Below are positions 1-12,711 of a stretch of 64,000 nucleotides of DNA, piece after piece. The notes under the pieces were generated by a model. The model saw only the letters and a program-made list of their open reading frames with translations, made no database searches and was not told the DNA's origin. Location: the NCBI GenBank assembly GCA_940337035.1, contig CALNHX010003555.1:1-64000 (forward strand), in the 5' to 3' direction. The first letter of the stretch is position 1. Each line of letters starts with the position of its first letter. The position numbers and the translations under genes were made by a program. The stretch comes from Agriotes lineatus (Eukaryota; Arthropoda; Insecta; Coleoptera; Elateridae).

Positions 1-3000
1 AGTTTTGCAGTTTCAAAGCGCCTTGCATAAAATACGTAAAAATTATGCAAACATACTACTTTTCGCTAAATAATAAAAATTCTAAAGAAGTACTTAAGAT
101 TTATATTATTTTTTCCAATTATAAATCTTTAAAGTCTTCACATAAAAAAAGTTTTGAAAAATATTGAAAAAATTGAAAAATGAATTTTTTAGCTAAAGTT
201 AAAAAACATGTGTTTTCTGGCCGTGAGATTTCTCAGGAGGCTAAAAATAACACACTAAAAAAATCTCATTGAAATCTTATTTAATTTCCGAAAAATAGCA
301 CTTTTTGGATTTTGACAATTTCGAAAAACTCCATTTTCTCAATAAGTAAAAACCACTCGGTATATATGATAGAGACTAAATAGGTTTTTAGAGAAGCACA
401 AATTATTTACGTAATGAGTTCTTTTTTTTAAATCAAAAATAAATATTTTTCCCATATTATGCCGACTTTTTGGCGGACACTGTATAACGATACGTATGAA
501 AGTAATTGAAAAGTGTGATGTAAATGGCATGCTTCAGTACATAATAAGTACCTATTTTGAGTGCACACTATCTTTTTTACGGCAATAAATGCAGCAAAAT
601 AGAGAGAAAAAAAACAAAAATTTGCAAATTCAGCCGCCATCTTGGATTTTGACTGATTTCCCTGGCCGGGATTAATGGGGATTTTAAGTATGTTAAAATA
701 CACACTTTTCACAGTATAATGCAAAAAGAATCATTTGTGTTGCAATTTTGCCCAGATATTGGTATTTTTACACTATTTTGACTGTACTATAGGGCTTGGA
801 TCATGCCTATTCCGCATACTTAGCTCTTGTTCATAATCAACAACCAAGCATTAATATCGAATCGCTTGCCTAAAATACTAGCTACTGAAACAAAAGGAAC
901 ACAATAGTCTTTGGAATGTCAATTACATATAAAAAAATAAATCAGAAAACTATTACATGCAAGGCAGAGCATCTTTATTCATTAATTCTGTTTACACATA
1001 ATAAATACATATGTGTCACATCTTATTATAAAGAAAATAGTAAAGTCCAACGTTCCATTATAATTCATATGCCCTACCTTCTAACCTCCCATTATTATAA
1101 CAGTTCAGTAAACAGTTCTTCGTTATGAGAATTCGACTGGGAAATATAATATGTTCTTATCAGTCTGTAGATAGTTATCGCTAATATAATGCACCAGAAA
1201 CTTTGGTAGGAGTTCATGTGAACACTTTATAAACAGCAGTGAAGCTAGGAGTGGCCTTGGGGAAATCGACTTCTAGTTTGATTGATAATGTCAACCGTTA
1301 ACATAAAAGCTCACTAACGAGTACTGTTGGAAGAACAATAAAACTACCGAGGGAGTGAATATTTAGTAAAGTGGCTTCATTAAAGATACTTTATCATTAG
1401 CACTCGCTTTCATCTTTTTGAAGTATAATCGATGCAGTTACGATCAACTATCAACCGCTTTTTAGGTAATACTAGGCTCAGCATTATATCAAAGTATTGT
1501 TGCTAAAAATAATGGAATACTGTTCAAAAATAACGAAATATTACTTTCTCTAAGAAACTATATTAGAATATTACTACGTAAATCTAAATACTGTTAATAT
1601 AATCAATTTTTATGACACGTTAAGAAATAATTAAGGTTTTAAAGGGAAGCTATTTGGATACTAAAACTGAATAACCGAACGCAGCTACTTAAATTTGCTT
1701 CCATGTATTCTGCAGCATCAAACAACGACCTTCCCAAGTATTTGTCCAGGTTTACTTTAGTTTTTTTTTATACTTCTCGCTGTCATTCCGTTGAACCCAT
1801 CACGTTAAGTTCAGGGAGCGGGGGACAGACCAGTAGTTAGTGTTATGTAAACCAACTAAAAAGCTTGCGTGGGGTGCGTTACCTGTTCTATGAATATAGC
1901 CGTTTGGGAAGCCCTAAGGTAAGGCTCCACGCTTTGTACACCAATCGTCTACAGCGTGTAGATTAACGTCAATTGCTCATAGATAATCTTTGAGTTACCG
2001 TCATTAATTTTCCTGACGAAAATCTGGAGAAGCTTTCCTTACATCGTGTGTAGAATTGAAGTCTGTTACGCTCATGGATAAACTGTTTTCGAGCCGTCAC
2101 TCACTTGTTCAGGATCTGCGCTCAGTACCAGAAACCGCCGCCTTGGTTATTCGCATCTGTTTGTCGTTGCGTATGAACTCAACTGCATGCATTATTTCGT
2201 GTTGCATTTGTGTAATTTACCAGCAATTTATAATGTACCAATATACGGCCAATTTTCTATATGTTCATAAGCAAGTAAACTTTGTAATGGTACATTTTGT
2301 TAACCCCGTCCTTGTGTTTACTTTTTGATACTTACTCGTCCATTTCTTGCCAGCTAGCTCAGTTTACAACAAAGAAATCTTACGTTTTCACCAGTCGGGG
2401 TTACGAATACTCAATGAAACAAAATTACGGAAGTTGTAACACGGCATTTTACCTTGCCTTATACTCTACAATACTATTGATTTATATTGCCCTGGGTCGC
2501 TAGCTTACGCAGTCGGAGAGGTATAAGACTCTATTAATATTGTCAGTGCGGCTAAGAGTAACCTAATATTGTTTTGGGGTAGCTCGTTGTCACCTGGAAT
2601 GTTGAACTTACACATGCAAACACTACCAGCAATAAAAACCCAACAGTTCAAATAAACAACATATAATCTGTAAGAAAAACACAAACAAAAGAAAATACAT
2701 ATAAACAAATACACACTAAAAAGGTCGCACGCTACATGTATGAAAATGCCTTAAATAGATCGCTAAAGTTCAGTTATCGACGCATAGTCAAATGCCACTA
2801 GAGCGAAATGTAATGGAATTCCTCGCACAAATAAACTCGCGCGAAGTTGTCTATTCTTGAAAATGCGCTCGTACTGGAAGCGTTGGAATACGAGGTAGCG
2901 TGGGCGAGTTTAAATGACGTAACCGCAAGATTTTGGTTGCATGGGATTCCCCGTATTCTCATACGCGAGAACGATAACCCCAGATGTTGCAATAATATCT

Positions 3001-4180
3001 CACCTTGCACGGTGATTATGAAACAATTTTTTGGCTTCGCCTAATTGTTTCGCCAGTTACCCAATTATTTCAGGCTTAACCTGTATATTTTTATTTGAAT
3101 TATAAATCCTTTACATTTCGAATTCTTAAATTTTCCAAACCAGCCCATTTTGTACCTGGATCGAGTTCTTTCTTTCGCACGATGAACTCTCGACCCGCGC
3201 TATCTCTTATCAGAGTGCGAGCTTTCCTTTGGGAACGAATTGTTCGTACCTGGCACTTGCTATTTTTGGCCCGCCGTCACCGGCGTGGTTAAATAATGTT
3301 TGTTCAAGTCAAATTACGTGCGCTCAATTAATCTAATAAGCAGTGTATGTTTCCTAGGGCTGACAATGATCAGGTACGAGGGCGTTTTTCTGTTTGTTAT
3401 TCCCATAGTAATTACATTTTTTTCTTAGCTCTTAATTACCAGTTTCATCCACGAATTCATCTCGGAAGCTATGGCTAGTTTAATCTCATTTTCAACAGTT
3501 GCTGGCGTTCTTCGTTTTTGCTGCAAGTTGTGGGTGCTGCCGCGATAATCACCGGACATCCACGGCGACTTCGTCCATTATGTGCAGTTCACGATCACCT
3601 TATGTTGAACTGAAGGGTGTAGCAATCCCCAGCCGGCGTTTGCCTGTTAGCAGTTTGTGAGCGTTGGAGAAGCGAGGTTAGTTAGTTTGTGTTATTCCGG
3701 AATTTATCGTATCTTCAATACCTGGATTTTACATTTATACATTTTAAACCCGTAATTATTTGGAATTTAAATTCATACGTTTTGCCATTATTAGCATGTA
3801 ATGTTCAAATTCTTACATTCGCCTGTTTTAATTTTTAAATTTTTATGCCTATGTTTGATTATGCTCAGTATTTAAAGTTGCTATTTTGATGTATTTCGAC
3901 CCTCTGTAAAAGGTACAGTCAAGCTTTTTTATTTCAATATCCTAAACAGAAGGATTTATTAAATGACTGTGATAAGCTTGTTCCACGAAATAACCCGAAA
4001 GGGGTTTTTAATTTTATGCGTGTCGCAACCTTCAACATTATTTGCATTTTAATTTACTACTGACACTACAAGACTATTTTATTGATTACTAATTAAATGT
4101 TAGTCACTTGCAGTGTATTTCCTCTTATTATTTGAAATCTTTTGATTTCTGGCGCCCATTTCCTTTCCTTTTTTGAAGAC
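1..4180. other. AT-rich stretch without recognised gene
   Basis: Only short open frames occur here (at most about 98 codons). None shows a family motif, a consistent splice pattern or a neighbouring exon. The sequence has many A/T runs and looks like ordinary insect intergenic or intronic DNA. Confidence 0.5.
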
Positions 4181-4183
4181 ATT

Positions 4184-4255
4184 CAAGGGTACACAGCTAA
4201 TGATTTGAACCTACGACCCAAGGCAGCCGAAATTTGAGTTAGCTAGGGCCATCGC
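4184..4255 (-). repeat. possible tRNA-derived SINE fragment
   Basis: On the minus strand there is a B-box-like motif GGTTCAAATC (reverse complement at 4202-4211), preceded by TGGCCCTAGCTAA, which loosely resembles an A box. The spacing fits a pol III internal promoter. No cloverleaf or tail is visible, so a chance match is possible. Confidence 0.25.
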
Positions 4256-6570
4256 GGTAAGTAAAGCGTTTTCAGAGCTGCCGTGGTGTATAAACTGTAG
4301 GGGGGTTGATCTGCGATTTTTACTACCATCGATCAATTTTATTAATTAATCGCAGGTCGGTTTCTTTATTGCTTCAATTATAGCTAGCAACTAACCTGAC
4401 TTTTGGTTGTTTCCAAATGTTCTCGTAGTAGCACACGAAAAGCTCTACTTCTATGGTGTCGCGGTGATGCGACAGGTTATCGGACGCTGACTTCACATTC
4501 AGGATTCCCTGTGTGACGGTAGCGAATAATGCAGGCCACCACACACTGTACAAAGCACTTTTAGGTCTGTTATTAGCCCGCTTCGCACCTCTGTTAATTC
4601 GTACGCACGAGTAGATTGCCTGCTTACGACCAGTACCTTTTACTGGTTCGGCTGCGAATGAATCTCCCGCGGGCCCTAACGGCATTGTTGCAATTCTACT
4701 CATCACTCCGCTACCGCGAATTATGCTGCTATATACCCAAATTCACTCACGTTTGCACTCGTAATCTCGCGTACAGATACTTATAATACGGGGCCGCTTA
4801 TGTCTTCTTACTGCTTATACTACGTACTTACTTGGTTAAGGTATAGTGAAACCTACGGTTAACCTTTTCTGCTAACAGTGTATAATAGGATTGAGGTATA
4901 AAATATATTAATACAGGTGGCCCGAATTGGCTCGTTTCAAAGTTGGCCCAATCTAGCTCGAAACACTAAAAAGATATACTCTAAGCTTCTTCTCAAATAA
5001 ACGCCAATCTGCTAATAATCAGTGTTACATTCTGACATCTATGCTACATTTAACACGCACCTATTATAAACGTTTCTGTGACAGTTCTAGTTATTTTGGT
5101 TCGGCTTTAATTTTGCACAAACCTCTTATTTTTGGCTAATTTATAATTATCGATTCCAATATATGAAAATCGAGCTCTGCCCTTTGCCTTTTCTATTCAA
5201 ATCAATTCATTACTACTGACATTTCTTTGCAAATGTAATTACAGGTTGCAATTTTATGTGCTAAATCTTGCAGTTGCATGAACTACCCCAACTCTATGCT
5301 TTCTGACTTGCTTTTAATTTATTGTGCTGCAAGCAGAATTAAGTAGCGGGCTCAATACCATCTCAATATATACACTGAGGCACCTTTGGGCGGTTGCCCA
5401 ATTTGGTAGCGCGAAGAAAGCAATTGTCTCCTTCAAGCGTTACACTACCAATACCTTATCACTTCCGTTATACTGTTAAAATCGCTGATCAAGCGAAAAC
5501 TCGACCGGATGCGCATGACTCACGTTAAACTTATATAGACTGATATCTAAATATTAAAAAACACATAAAGGTACAAGTTGGCTGTATACTGAAAGATTAT
5601 TAATTACTGTTACTAAATTCCTCTGTAGTTGGGGTAATTATAGTTTTAGGTTGCCTTAATTGTTAGAGCATAACACCGTTACTAGCCTTCGGCGGTCAGT
5701 TCTAGGTTACCAACGTTGTCTTCGTGGAACTGTAAATGCAGACGAACATCTGCTGGAATTAGTTTACCTCGCGATTTGACGTCACAAGAAATTCTTTGGA
5801 AGTTGAAATCCTTTTCTGTTGCGGTATTTTTATGAATCTTATGTTAATAGAGTCATTAAGTTTATTGCATAAATTCGTTTTGTTACTTCCGCGTATTTTA
5901 AAGTCAAATAAGCTAGTTTCGAGAACATCAACCCCCACTAAAATAATATGAATTTATCAGTTGTATTGTGAGTCATGCGATCCCAATTTTATTTCGGTCT
6001 ACCTACCGTGGTTACAGTTCGCAATGATCGTCACATATTTCTGTCGTGGACGCCTGTAGCACGTCACGATCGTCGCACATGTTTTGACGCGGGAGCTTAG
6101 CGTGGCATATCGAAGCGTATAGCGCTTTATACCGGTTACTGAACGCATACTGCTCCTTAGGCCTGTACGTATGACGTATTTTATTAAAGGCAGAACAAAG
6201 CATTGGATAAAGGGCTCGCGCAGTTTTTCCTGCTCATGAGTGGCCCTTTGTTCTACTGCCCTTTGTACGTTCTTCCCCTTAAAAGCAACGTGGCCCCAAG
6301 ACAGTATATTAAGTTAAGTTAGTTTATTTGGGTGAAAGTGTGTGGACTTTACAAGCTGCTACTCCACCAGAGCTCGCCTAAAACACGTGTAAATCCAACT
6401 ACACAACAGGTAGGCTGTCTATTAAGAAGAAAGGGTATTCACAGTTAGATTAACTAAAGCTAAATAAATAATCCAATATTTTTAATCAGCTTTATTTGAA
6501 TGCTTCTTAATATCGCAAACTAAGAGAATATACAGCCTGAAAAGGCACTTACACGATTAAATAATATGAA
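4256..6570. other. intergenic stretch, no supported gene
   Basis: AT-rich with scattered GC-richer patches. The longest open frame (110 codons, minus, 4374-4706) shows no domain or splice context, and I do not support it as a gene. A decision would need a protein search or transcript reads. Confidence 0.45.
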
Positions 6571-6614
6571 TGCTACTAAATTTATTGTTTAAATATTCAG
6601 TTCTAGTAGCAAAC

Positions 6615-6620
6615 TTTATT
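6615..6620 (-). terminator. candidate poly(A) signal of the LRR gene
   Basis: AATAAA on the minus strand, about 385 bp downstream of the LRR stop codon. Another AATAAA lies close by (6579-6584). In AT-rich DNA this hexamer is common, so the assignment rests on position only. Confidence 0.25.
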
Positions 6621-7003
6621 ATTGACATATGCAGATACTAAAATTGCATTTTAATTCTGAGTGTTTATTTTTACGACAGGTTCTTGTGAATGATGAAAAA
6701 TATCTTAGGCACCTTTTTGCATAAAATGTTGAATATAATTTCATATAAACGTACTTTGCAGTAACAAACTCCCTGGAAAATATTCCCATATTGACTATAA
6801 TAATTTTATACACTTCACTTCTTTGATCACAACAGTTAGGAAACTTTCCTCAAATGGGCTCGCATTTGCAGTTTAAGCATGCTAGCTAAGATAGCTATAT
6901 ATGTAGAAGCTCAAATTCGCTGCAGCTGCTTGTATAATTACAAAATGGTGCAAGAAAGCAATAAAGGTTGAACTCGTTTAGCTCATTAGGTCTTCCTTAA
7001 TAT

Positions 7004-8671
7004 TCACCCATAACATGGCAACTGAAAATCTGTTAAAGAGGTAAGATTAGGGTGTGAGTCTATGCAAGACTTTATTATTGCGTTTGGTAAGTTATTCCCT
7101 CGAACCTTAACAAACGCAAGAGACGGTAAATGATCGAAGAAATCCTCGGATATGATTTCAATTCCACAATTCGCTATGCCCAAGAAGGTCAGATTCGTTA
7201 AATTGTGAGAGGCCAATCTTTGGATGCGTTTTAAAGGGTTCGAACTTAGCATAAGGCACCGAAGTTCTTCTAGTCCATCGAACTGTTCATCACTAATCAT
7301 GTCTAAAATATTGTAGCTCAGGTTTAGCAATTTTAGCTTTTTTAGATCGCTAAAAGTTGAAGGGACCAGTATTTTGATGCGGTTGTCGTTTAATAGTAGA
7401 CTGAGAAGAGAAGGGACATCCTTGAAGGTGTTCGAAGTTATTTCTGAAATATTATTATTTGCAAGGACTAACGTTGTTATCTTCTGCAAACCGCAAAAAC
7501 AACCGTCCTGTAATAATTTAATTTTGTTCTGGGATAAATCTAAGACGCTAAGCTGTGTCAAATTGTCAAAGCTTCCTGGTGCAATGCTGCGTATGTCATT
7601 TCCTCCTAAATCAAGAACCACCAAAGAAGGAAGTTCTCTAAAAGTCCCTTCTTCTAATTGTCGAATTTTATTTGCTTTTAGACTAAGCAGTACCATACTA
7701 TCTAGACCTTTGAAATCACCGCTTTGTAAAGTGCTTAGATTATTTTCATTCAAAGAAAGTTGTTGAAGATTTACTAATTGACTCAAGTTTGGCAGTTTTT
7801 CAAATAAGTTGCAATCTAGATCCAACAGTTTAAGCGATACCGTTTCTTGAAATGTCTCTTCTTCCCATACCGTTATACTATTATCGTGTAAGTATAATTC
7901 GGTTAGAGAAGTGAGCTCGCTAAAAGCCTTGCCGTGTAATTTGCTTATGCCATTGTTACCTAGTCGCAATTCCACAAGTTGTCTTAGTTCTTTGAAGTGG
8001 GACTCGTCAATAAATTCTATTTGGTTACATCCCAAATCAATTTTCTCCACGTTGATGACATTGTTAAATAGCTCCGTGGGTAAATTAGAAATTATGTTTG
8101 AATTCAATTTTATATTTTTGACATTAATCAGCTCATGAAAAGTATTCGGATCTATTTCTCTTATTTTATTTTCCTCCAGATGAAGATCCTCTAACGCAGT
8201 CAGCCCTTCAAAGACATTACCACTTAAACAGGAAATTTTGTTTTCGGTCAATACAAGACGCTTGAGGTTGCTCAAGGAGCTAAAAGTGCCATCTTCAAGG
8301 CTCTCTATCTTGTTGCTTTCCAGGTTTAAAACTGCAAGCAAGGGGAGGTTTTCGAAGAGGCCAGCATTCAATTCTGTAATGCTGTTATATTGCAAGTTCA
8401 ACTCCCTTAAAGCGTTTGGTGCCGGGAAAACCTTTCCTGGCAATTCTTTTAAGTTGGAGAAGGTGATAGTTAAGTTTGTCAGATTTTCCAACTCGGAAGA
8501 AAGTTCTGCTGATAGATAGTTTAAGTCGCTGATTGTAATTTTCAAGTTGCTTAATTCTTCCAAAGCTGTGCCGCAAGTAGATAAGTATTCGTGGAGGCCT
8601 TCTTTCAGCTCCTCTGTAGACTGAATGTGCTTACAGATGACGTTTCCTCCTTCACCTTCCCAAATTTGTGA
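7004..8671 (-). CDS. secreted-type leucine-rich repeat protein, terminal exon
   Basis: An uninterrupted exon of 555 codons made almost entirely of tandem 24-residue leucine-rich repeats of the typical type (LxxLxLxxNxIxxLxxxxFxxL), roughly twenty copies. Such repeats build a solenoid for protein binding. The exon starts after a good acceptor on the minus strand (TTGTTTTAG, AG at 8672-8673) in phase 0, so it extends 36 codons upstream of the first TTG-type start, with two Cys in that N-terminal segment. It ends with Cys and TGA at 7004-7006 (...LPCYG). No transmembrane segment or TIR domain follows, which suggests an extracellular LRR protein of the chaoptin or carboxypeptidase-N-subunit-2-like kind. 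The first exon, expected to carry the signal peptide, was not identified to the right. No stop or frameshift is seen, so this looks like a functional gene; the exact ligand is unknown. Confidence 0.85.
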   Translation of the reverse strand, partial: SQIWEGEGGNVICKHIQSTEELKEGLHEYLSTCGTALEELSNLKITISDLNYLSAELSSELENLTNLTITFSNLKELPGKVFPAPNALRELNLQYNSITELNAGLFENLPLLAVLNLESNKIESLEDGTFSSLSNLKRLVLTENKISCLSGNVFEGLTALEDLHLEENKIREIDPNTFHELINVKNIKLNSNIISNLPTELFNNVINVEKIDLGCNQIEFIDESHFKELRQLVELRLGNNGISKLHGKAFSELTSLTELYLHDNSITVWEEETFQETVSLKLLDLDCNLFEKLPNLSQLVNLQQLSLNENNLSTLQSGDFKGLDSMVLLSLKANKIRQLEEGTFRELPSLVVLDLGGNDIRSIAPGSFDNLTQLSVLDLSQNKIKLLQDGCFCGLQKITTLVLANNNISEITSNTFKDVPSLLSLLLNDNRIKILVPSTFSDLKKLKLLNLSYNILDMISDEQFDGLEELRCLMLSSNPLKRIQRLASHNLTNLTFLGIANCGIEIISEDFFDHLPSLAFVKVRGNNLPNAIIKSCIDSHPNLTSLTDFQLPCYG

Positions 8672-9634
8672 CTAAAACAATAATATATGTTAGAAAGATG
8701 CAAACATATTATAAAAAGGGAAAACGGAAACATAATGGACGATAAACTAAGATACGAAAAAGAAGTTAAAGCATAATTAATTTATCCAATGAAAAGAAAA
8801 GAGATATCCTTTTTGAAAACATTTTTCAAAGGAAACCACAAAGAAGTTATCGAAAAAATTGCAAATATATAGACAAAAGTGATAATTGAAATGATTTCTT
8901 GGAAAAAATGAGCGTTATTTCTCTATTTTGATATTTATAAAGATCCCTTCAACATCCATAGCATTTATAAAGGTAAATTGTTAATAAGCGCCAGGAAAGA
9001 AAATATTTTCGCCGATTTTATTGGAAATAATGGTAATGCTAAGGTCTCAATTTGTTTCGGCTCCACCTTTTTCGTACTGACGCAGCAAGAACTATCAGTT
9101 TATTTGGTTACCAAGAGGTATCTTATTAGTGAAGGGATCTCTTTGTTTGTTGAGGAATCATTTGGCTCATTACAGAGAAAAAATATATAAGTATGTAAAT
9201 GTCTAGTGGTTTTTTTCAATCAGCAAGTAAAAAAAATACATTCACCCTTTAAAGCTTAAAAACAAATAAGATTCTACAATCAGAATAGAAAAAGTACATA
9301 AATTATGTCAAATGAAGAATTTATAACGAATAGAAGGAACCACCTTGTTATTTAATAATCACCTTGCTAGATTTAAGCCAAACAGTATATCTTACACTGT
9401 AATAATTAGGTTATAGTATTTTACGATGCAAGTAATGTTATCAAGCTTTTTACATTACGAGAGAATAGTTCTTTAAAATTCTCGAGTAATGTAGAAAGCA
9501 GATAACGTTACGTATATCCTAACATGGTATATTTTATTCTAAAATACTAATCTTTTTCAAGAGATAGGAAAAATTGTTATTAATGACACAACAGCGAGAC
9601 AGATATCTGCTATGGCGTTGGTGGTATCACTCAA
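8672..9634. other. intron or upstream DNA of the LRR gene
   Basis: AT-rich DNA directly upstream of the LRR exon acceptor. It must contain, or lead to, the missing 5' exon(s). I could not pick a signal-peptide exon with a donor in the right phase with any confidence. Confidence 0.5.
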
Positions 9635-9777
9635 TATTGTATTATTGGTAGCACTGTCAGGTTATGTTAAATTCGAGATTAGCAGGTTAAGTTTTGCATC
9701 AATCTGTGTCAAATAACAAACAAAACCTAACCTGCTAACCTCGAGTTTTATATAGACTGACATTGTCACTAACAATA
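9635..9777. repeat. MITE-like foldback repeat
   Basis: Two imperfect arms of about 60 bp (9635-9700 and 9722-9777) are inverted around a short AT-rich loop. The arms share TTGGTAGCACTGTCA-like outer sequence and an inner block with CTAACCTGCTAACCTCGA. A half copy of the same family occurs at 57618-57680. This fits a non-autonomous DNA transposon; the superfamily is not certain. Confidence 0.6.
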
Positions 9778-9919
9778 CACGTCAGTACTGCCAACATGTG
9801 ATTAAATGCTAATAAAGTATCGGTATGTTATTTTTCTTAACAACACTTGTGCTGTTAAATGCATCTTAACGCAACTCGTGGCTAAGGAGTTATTATCATA
9901 TATAATGCTACTAGTGGGT

Positions 9920-10049
9920 TCTTGATTATCCAATAATCATTTCTGTTTACACGAGATATATTGTTTGGCAATCACGCGAGTCCGAAGGAAGAGCGTGATT
10001 GCCTAAAACAATATATCGATTGGAAACAGAAATGATTTGATAATCAAGA
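9920..10049. repeat. long hairpin (about 56-bp arms)
   Basis: TCTTGATTATC at the left matches GATAATCAAGA at the right. The arms continue through CATTTCTGTTT/AAACAGAAATG, ATATATTGTTT/AAACAATATAT and GCAATCACGC/GCGTGATTGC with few mismatches, leaving a loop of about 15 nt. It may be a small foldback transposon or, if transcribed, a hairpin RNA precursor. Confidence 0.65.
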
Positions 10050-11389
10050 AGACACGAATTGCATTCGGCTAGATTACATCACGAGTCAATAAACAACGTT
10101 TGAATAGTGTATTTTAAATATTAAAAGAACAGTTAATGTGGTTGTTATGACAATTGTACTGACAGCAGATAACGTGATGTTTGTGAAGGCGTGTGATTAT
10201 CACCTATTAATCAGGAAGGTATGTGATTATCAGTTGTTATGTACATTATCAAAAGTTAGTACATGTGTAACTATGCATTTTGTCGTTTTCCATTGGTTGA
10301 TGTTAAAGGGAGTGGTATAATCATAGTAACACAATAGGATAAAATAAAAAAGTATTATGCATTTCAAGCATGCAACCAGTGTTTCGGGCGTGAGATTGTG
10401 AGCGCAAACCAGTTGATGCAGTCGTTGGGGCTATTAATAGAATTAAAACAAGTTGTGCACAAACGGAAGCGCGGGGATCAGTCGCTCACTAGTAGGCGAC
10501 CGGTGCGTTCGTCAAGTTTATGCGTGGAACTGCGTTAAGAGCAGTCGACGCCTCGTTATTCTTGAGCCGAAATACAGGTTCGAGAGCAAATAGCTACCTT
10601 GGAATCAACACCGAGCTACCGATAATTCGTCATAGCCGGAAGCCGCTATTCTATCTTCAAAGAAGCAGCCGATCTTCTCAATGTACGAGACCATGTGGAG
10701 CAACTGTAACGCAAGATTGGTGGCTATAAATAATCCCTACGATTGAATACCCGGTCCAGGAAACTGGGAAAACTAGAAGGGTGATTAGTAAATTTCACCA
10801 AGTTACATCATCCTTGGTGCGCGTCAGTACGAAGAGATGACATCACCCTGCTAACACATCGTGTCATCCTAATTTCAAGCTACCGAATGCGGAACCGTAG
10901 GTACTAAGCGAATTTGTGCGCGAGAGTACGCCTTGTTCGGACGATTTGTTTATTGACTTCGCGTTACGCATTGACAATAACATTTCTATTTAAGGTGTAT
11001 CTAAGCAGGTAGATTCGGCATTAAGCTTGTGAAAATCTCTTAGCTATTGTTGATAGCGTATAAAACATTTCTATATTACCATTGCGTATCCTTCTTATGT
11101 ATTTTCATGCATGTATGTTCTTTTCCAGGATATATGCATTTTTATGTAAACTGTTTGGTTTTTATACCTAGCAGGATTTGCACGATGATTACAAAATTAT
11201 AGGTGACAATAGGCAAACCGGAACAATTTATATTGACATTTCCCTTTGTTACGGTATTAAATGCTCAGATCGACATTGATCAAGAGCACTGTCAAAAATC
11301 GGGTACAAACTACAGGGTTCGCCGGCTTTACTAAAAAGAACAGATCTTAATGTGTTGGAGCAGATTTCGTGGCTCCGATTCCTCGCACT

Positions 11390-11420
11390 TGGCTCAGTCG
11401 GGAAGGCGTGGTTCGAAGAC
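11390..11420 (+). repeat. tRNA-like A box and B box, truncated
   Basis: TGGCTCAGTCGG (11390-11401) is a very good A box and GGTTCGAAGAC (11410-11420) is close to a B box. They are only about 8 nt apart, far too close for a tRNA. A deleted tRNA-derived SINE head is the simplest reading. Confidence 0.35.
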
Positions 11421-12688
11421 TTAAATGAAAAACCGACGGGGTACTTACCCTAAAGCTTGCTTAAAAGAAAAAGAAATGCCTGAGCGCCACTTGGTTCTGG
11501 TTAGGGGTGGCTGACGTGTCTAGAACCAAGAACAATACACGTAGCCTATGTAGAAGTCCTCCAGGTTCGCCGCTATTCACCTCGGCGCTGTCCACCGGGC
11601 TTCCTCCGAGTCCTCAGATTTCAACACACAGGTGGCCACGAAGCAAATGACTTACCTTGATTGGCCACCCGCCTAGTTTAACATAAAAACGCAATGACTG
11701 ACACTAACCCCAGTTCTTAGGGTTCACTTATCAACAAGGACATGCTGTCGTCTTTACAAATTAATTACATGTGGCCTTTGCCATGCTAAATGGGTTGAAG
11801 ACCCATACCAGGAAGGTTTAGCATTCACTAAAAGAATAAGTTGAACTTTAATAAAGTTTATTATTGCAAGGAATTAAATGGCACAAATATTCACATGAAA
11901 TATCGGGGCCCCCAAAAAAAAACAATTACCCTATTGTCTAAGAAAAGGAATATATAGTTACACGCTGGGCAACACGAAGTACATAACCGGGGTGAAGCCC
12001 CTAATTAATAACACATACATCAAATTATAGGCTTGAGTGAACGGGCGCAATGTTTATGAACACTCGGAAAACACACAATAAAATTATAGACGCCACTCAA
12101 CTCGGCACGTCAGTTACGCTGTAGAAACAATAAACAGATCCTACCTGAGAGCTGTCAGCATGTTATTTGGGGTTGGCGATAGTTACGAACTCCACTTCGG
12201 CAAAGGCCGGCGTGACGTTGCAGAGGTGTAGCGGGCTCCCCAAATGGGAACGAAAGGGTTGTACAGGGGCCAATTCGGTACGGAGGACCAGAGGGTTGGT
12301 TTACCCCACGAAGAAGGATGGCAGCCAGCGGCGGGCGACGGGAAATTTCACAGAATTCGCAACCGAGTTGCCGAAACTTTTTCCACTGATATGAAAAGTA
12401 TTGTAGGCTTATGAGGACACCTTTGTTGAATGTGCAAAAGGGTGCAACTTGCTTTTCCACTCCTTACTGGAGGGCAAAAGCCGATAGAAGGCGCCTCGCC
12501 AATAATTTGAAGCCGATTAACGAGACATCGCCCTAAGCCCGCGCTACCGAAAACTTTGAGTTGCAGTCAACCAACTATTATCGGGGTCTAAGCTGAACTC
12601 ACTGAATTTCACTTAACACGAAAGAACTCAACAACTGATTTAATAAAAGGCAACGAAACTTGCTACAGGGCACTCACAAACATAGCGC

Positions 12689-12711
12689 AGCCCCGGCCGA
12701 GGCCCGGGGCT
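12689..12711. other. GC-rich hairpin followed by T run
   Basis: AGCCCCGG and CCGGGGCT pair around a 7-nt loop, followed shortly by a T run at about 12716. It resembles a bacterial terminator in shape, but the context is insect repeat DNA, so I only record the structure. Confidence 0.5.

Noticed and set aside
4374..4706. 110-codon open frame on the minus strand as a gene
   Set aside because: No motif, no splice context and no neighbour. Length is within what chance gives in a GC-richer patch.
7374..8519. Plus-strand frames of 75-130 codons opposite the LRR exon
   Set aside because: They are antisense shadows of a highly repetitive Leu/Asn-rich coding exon.
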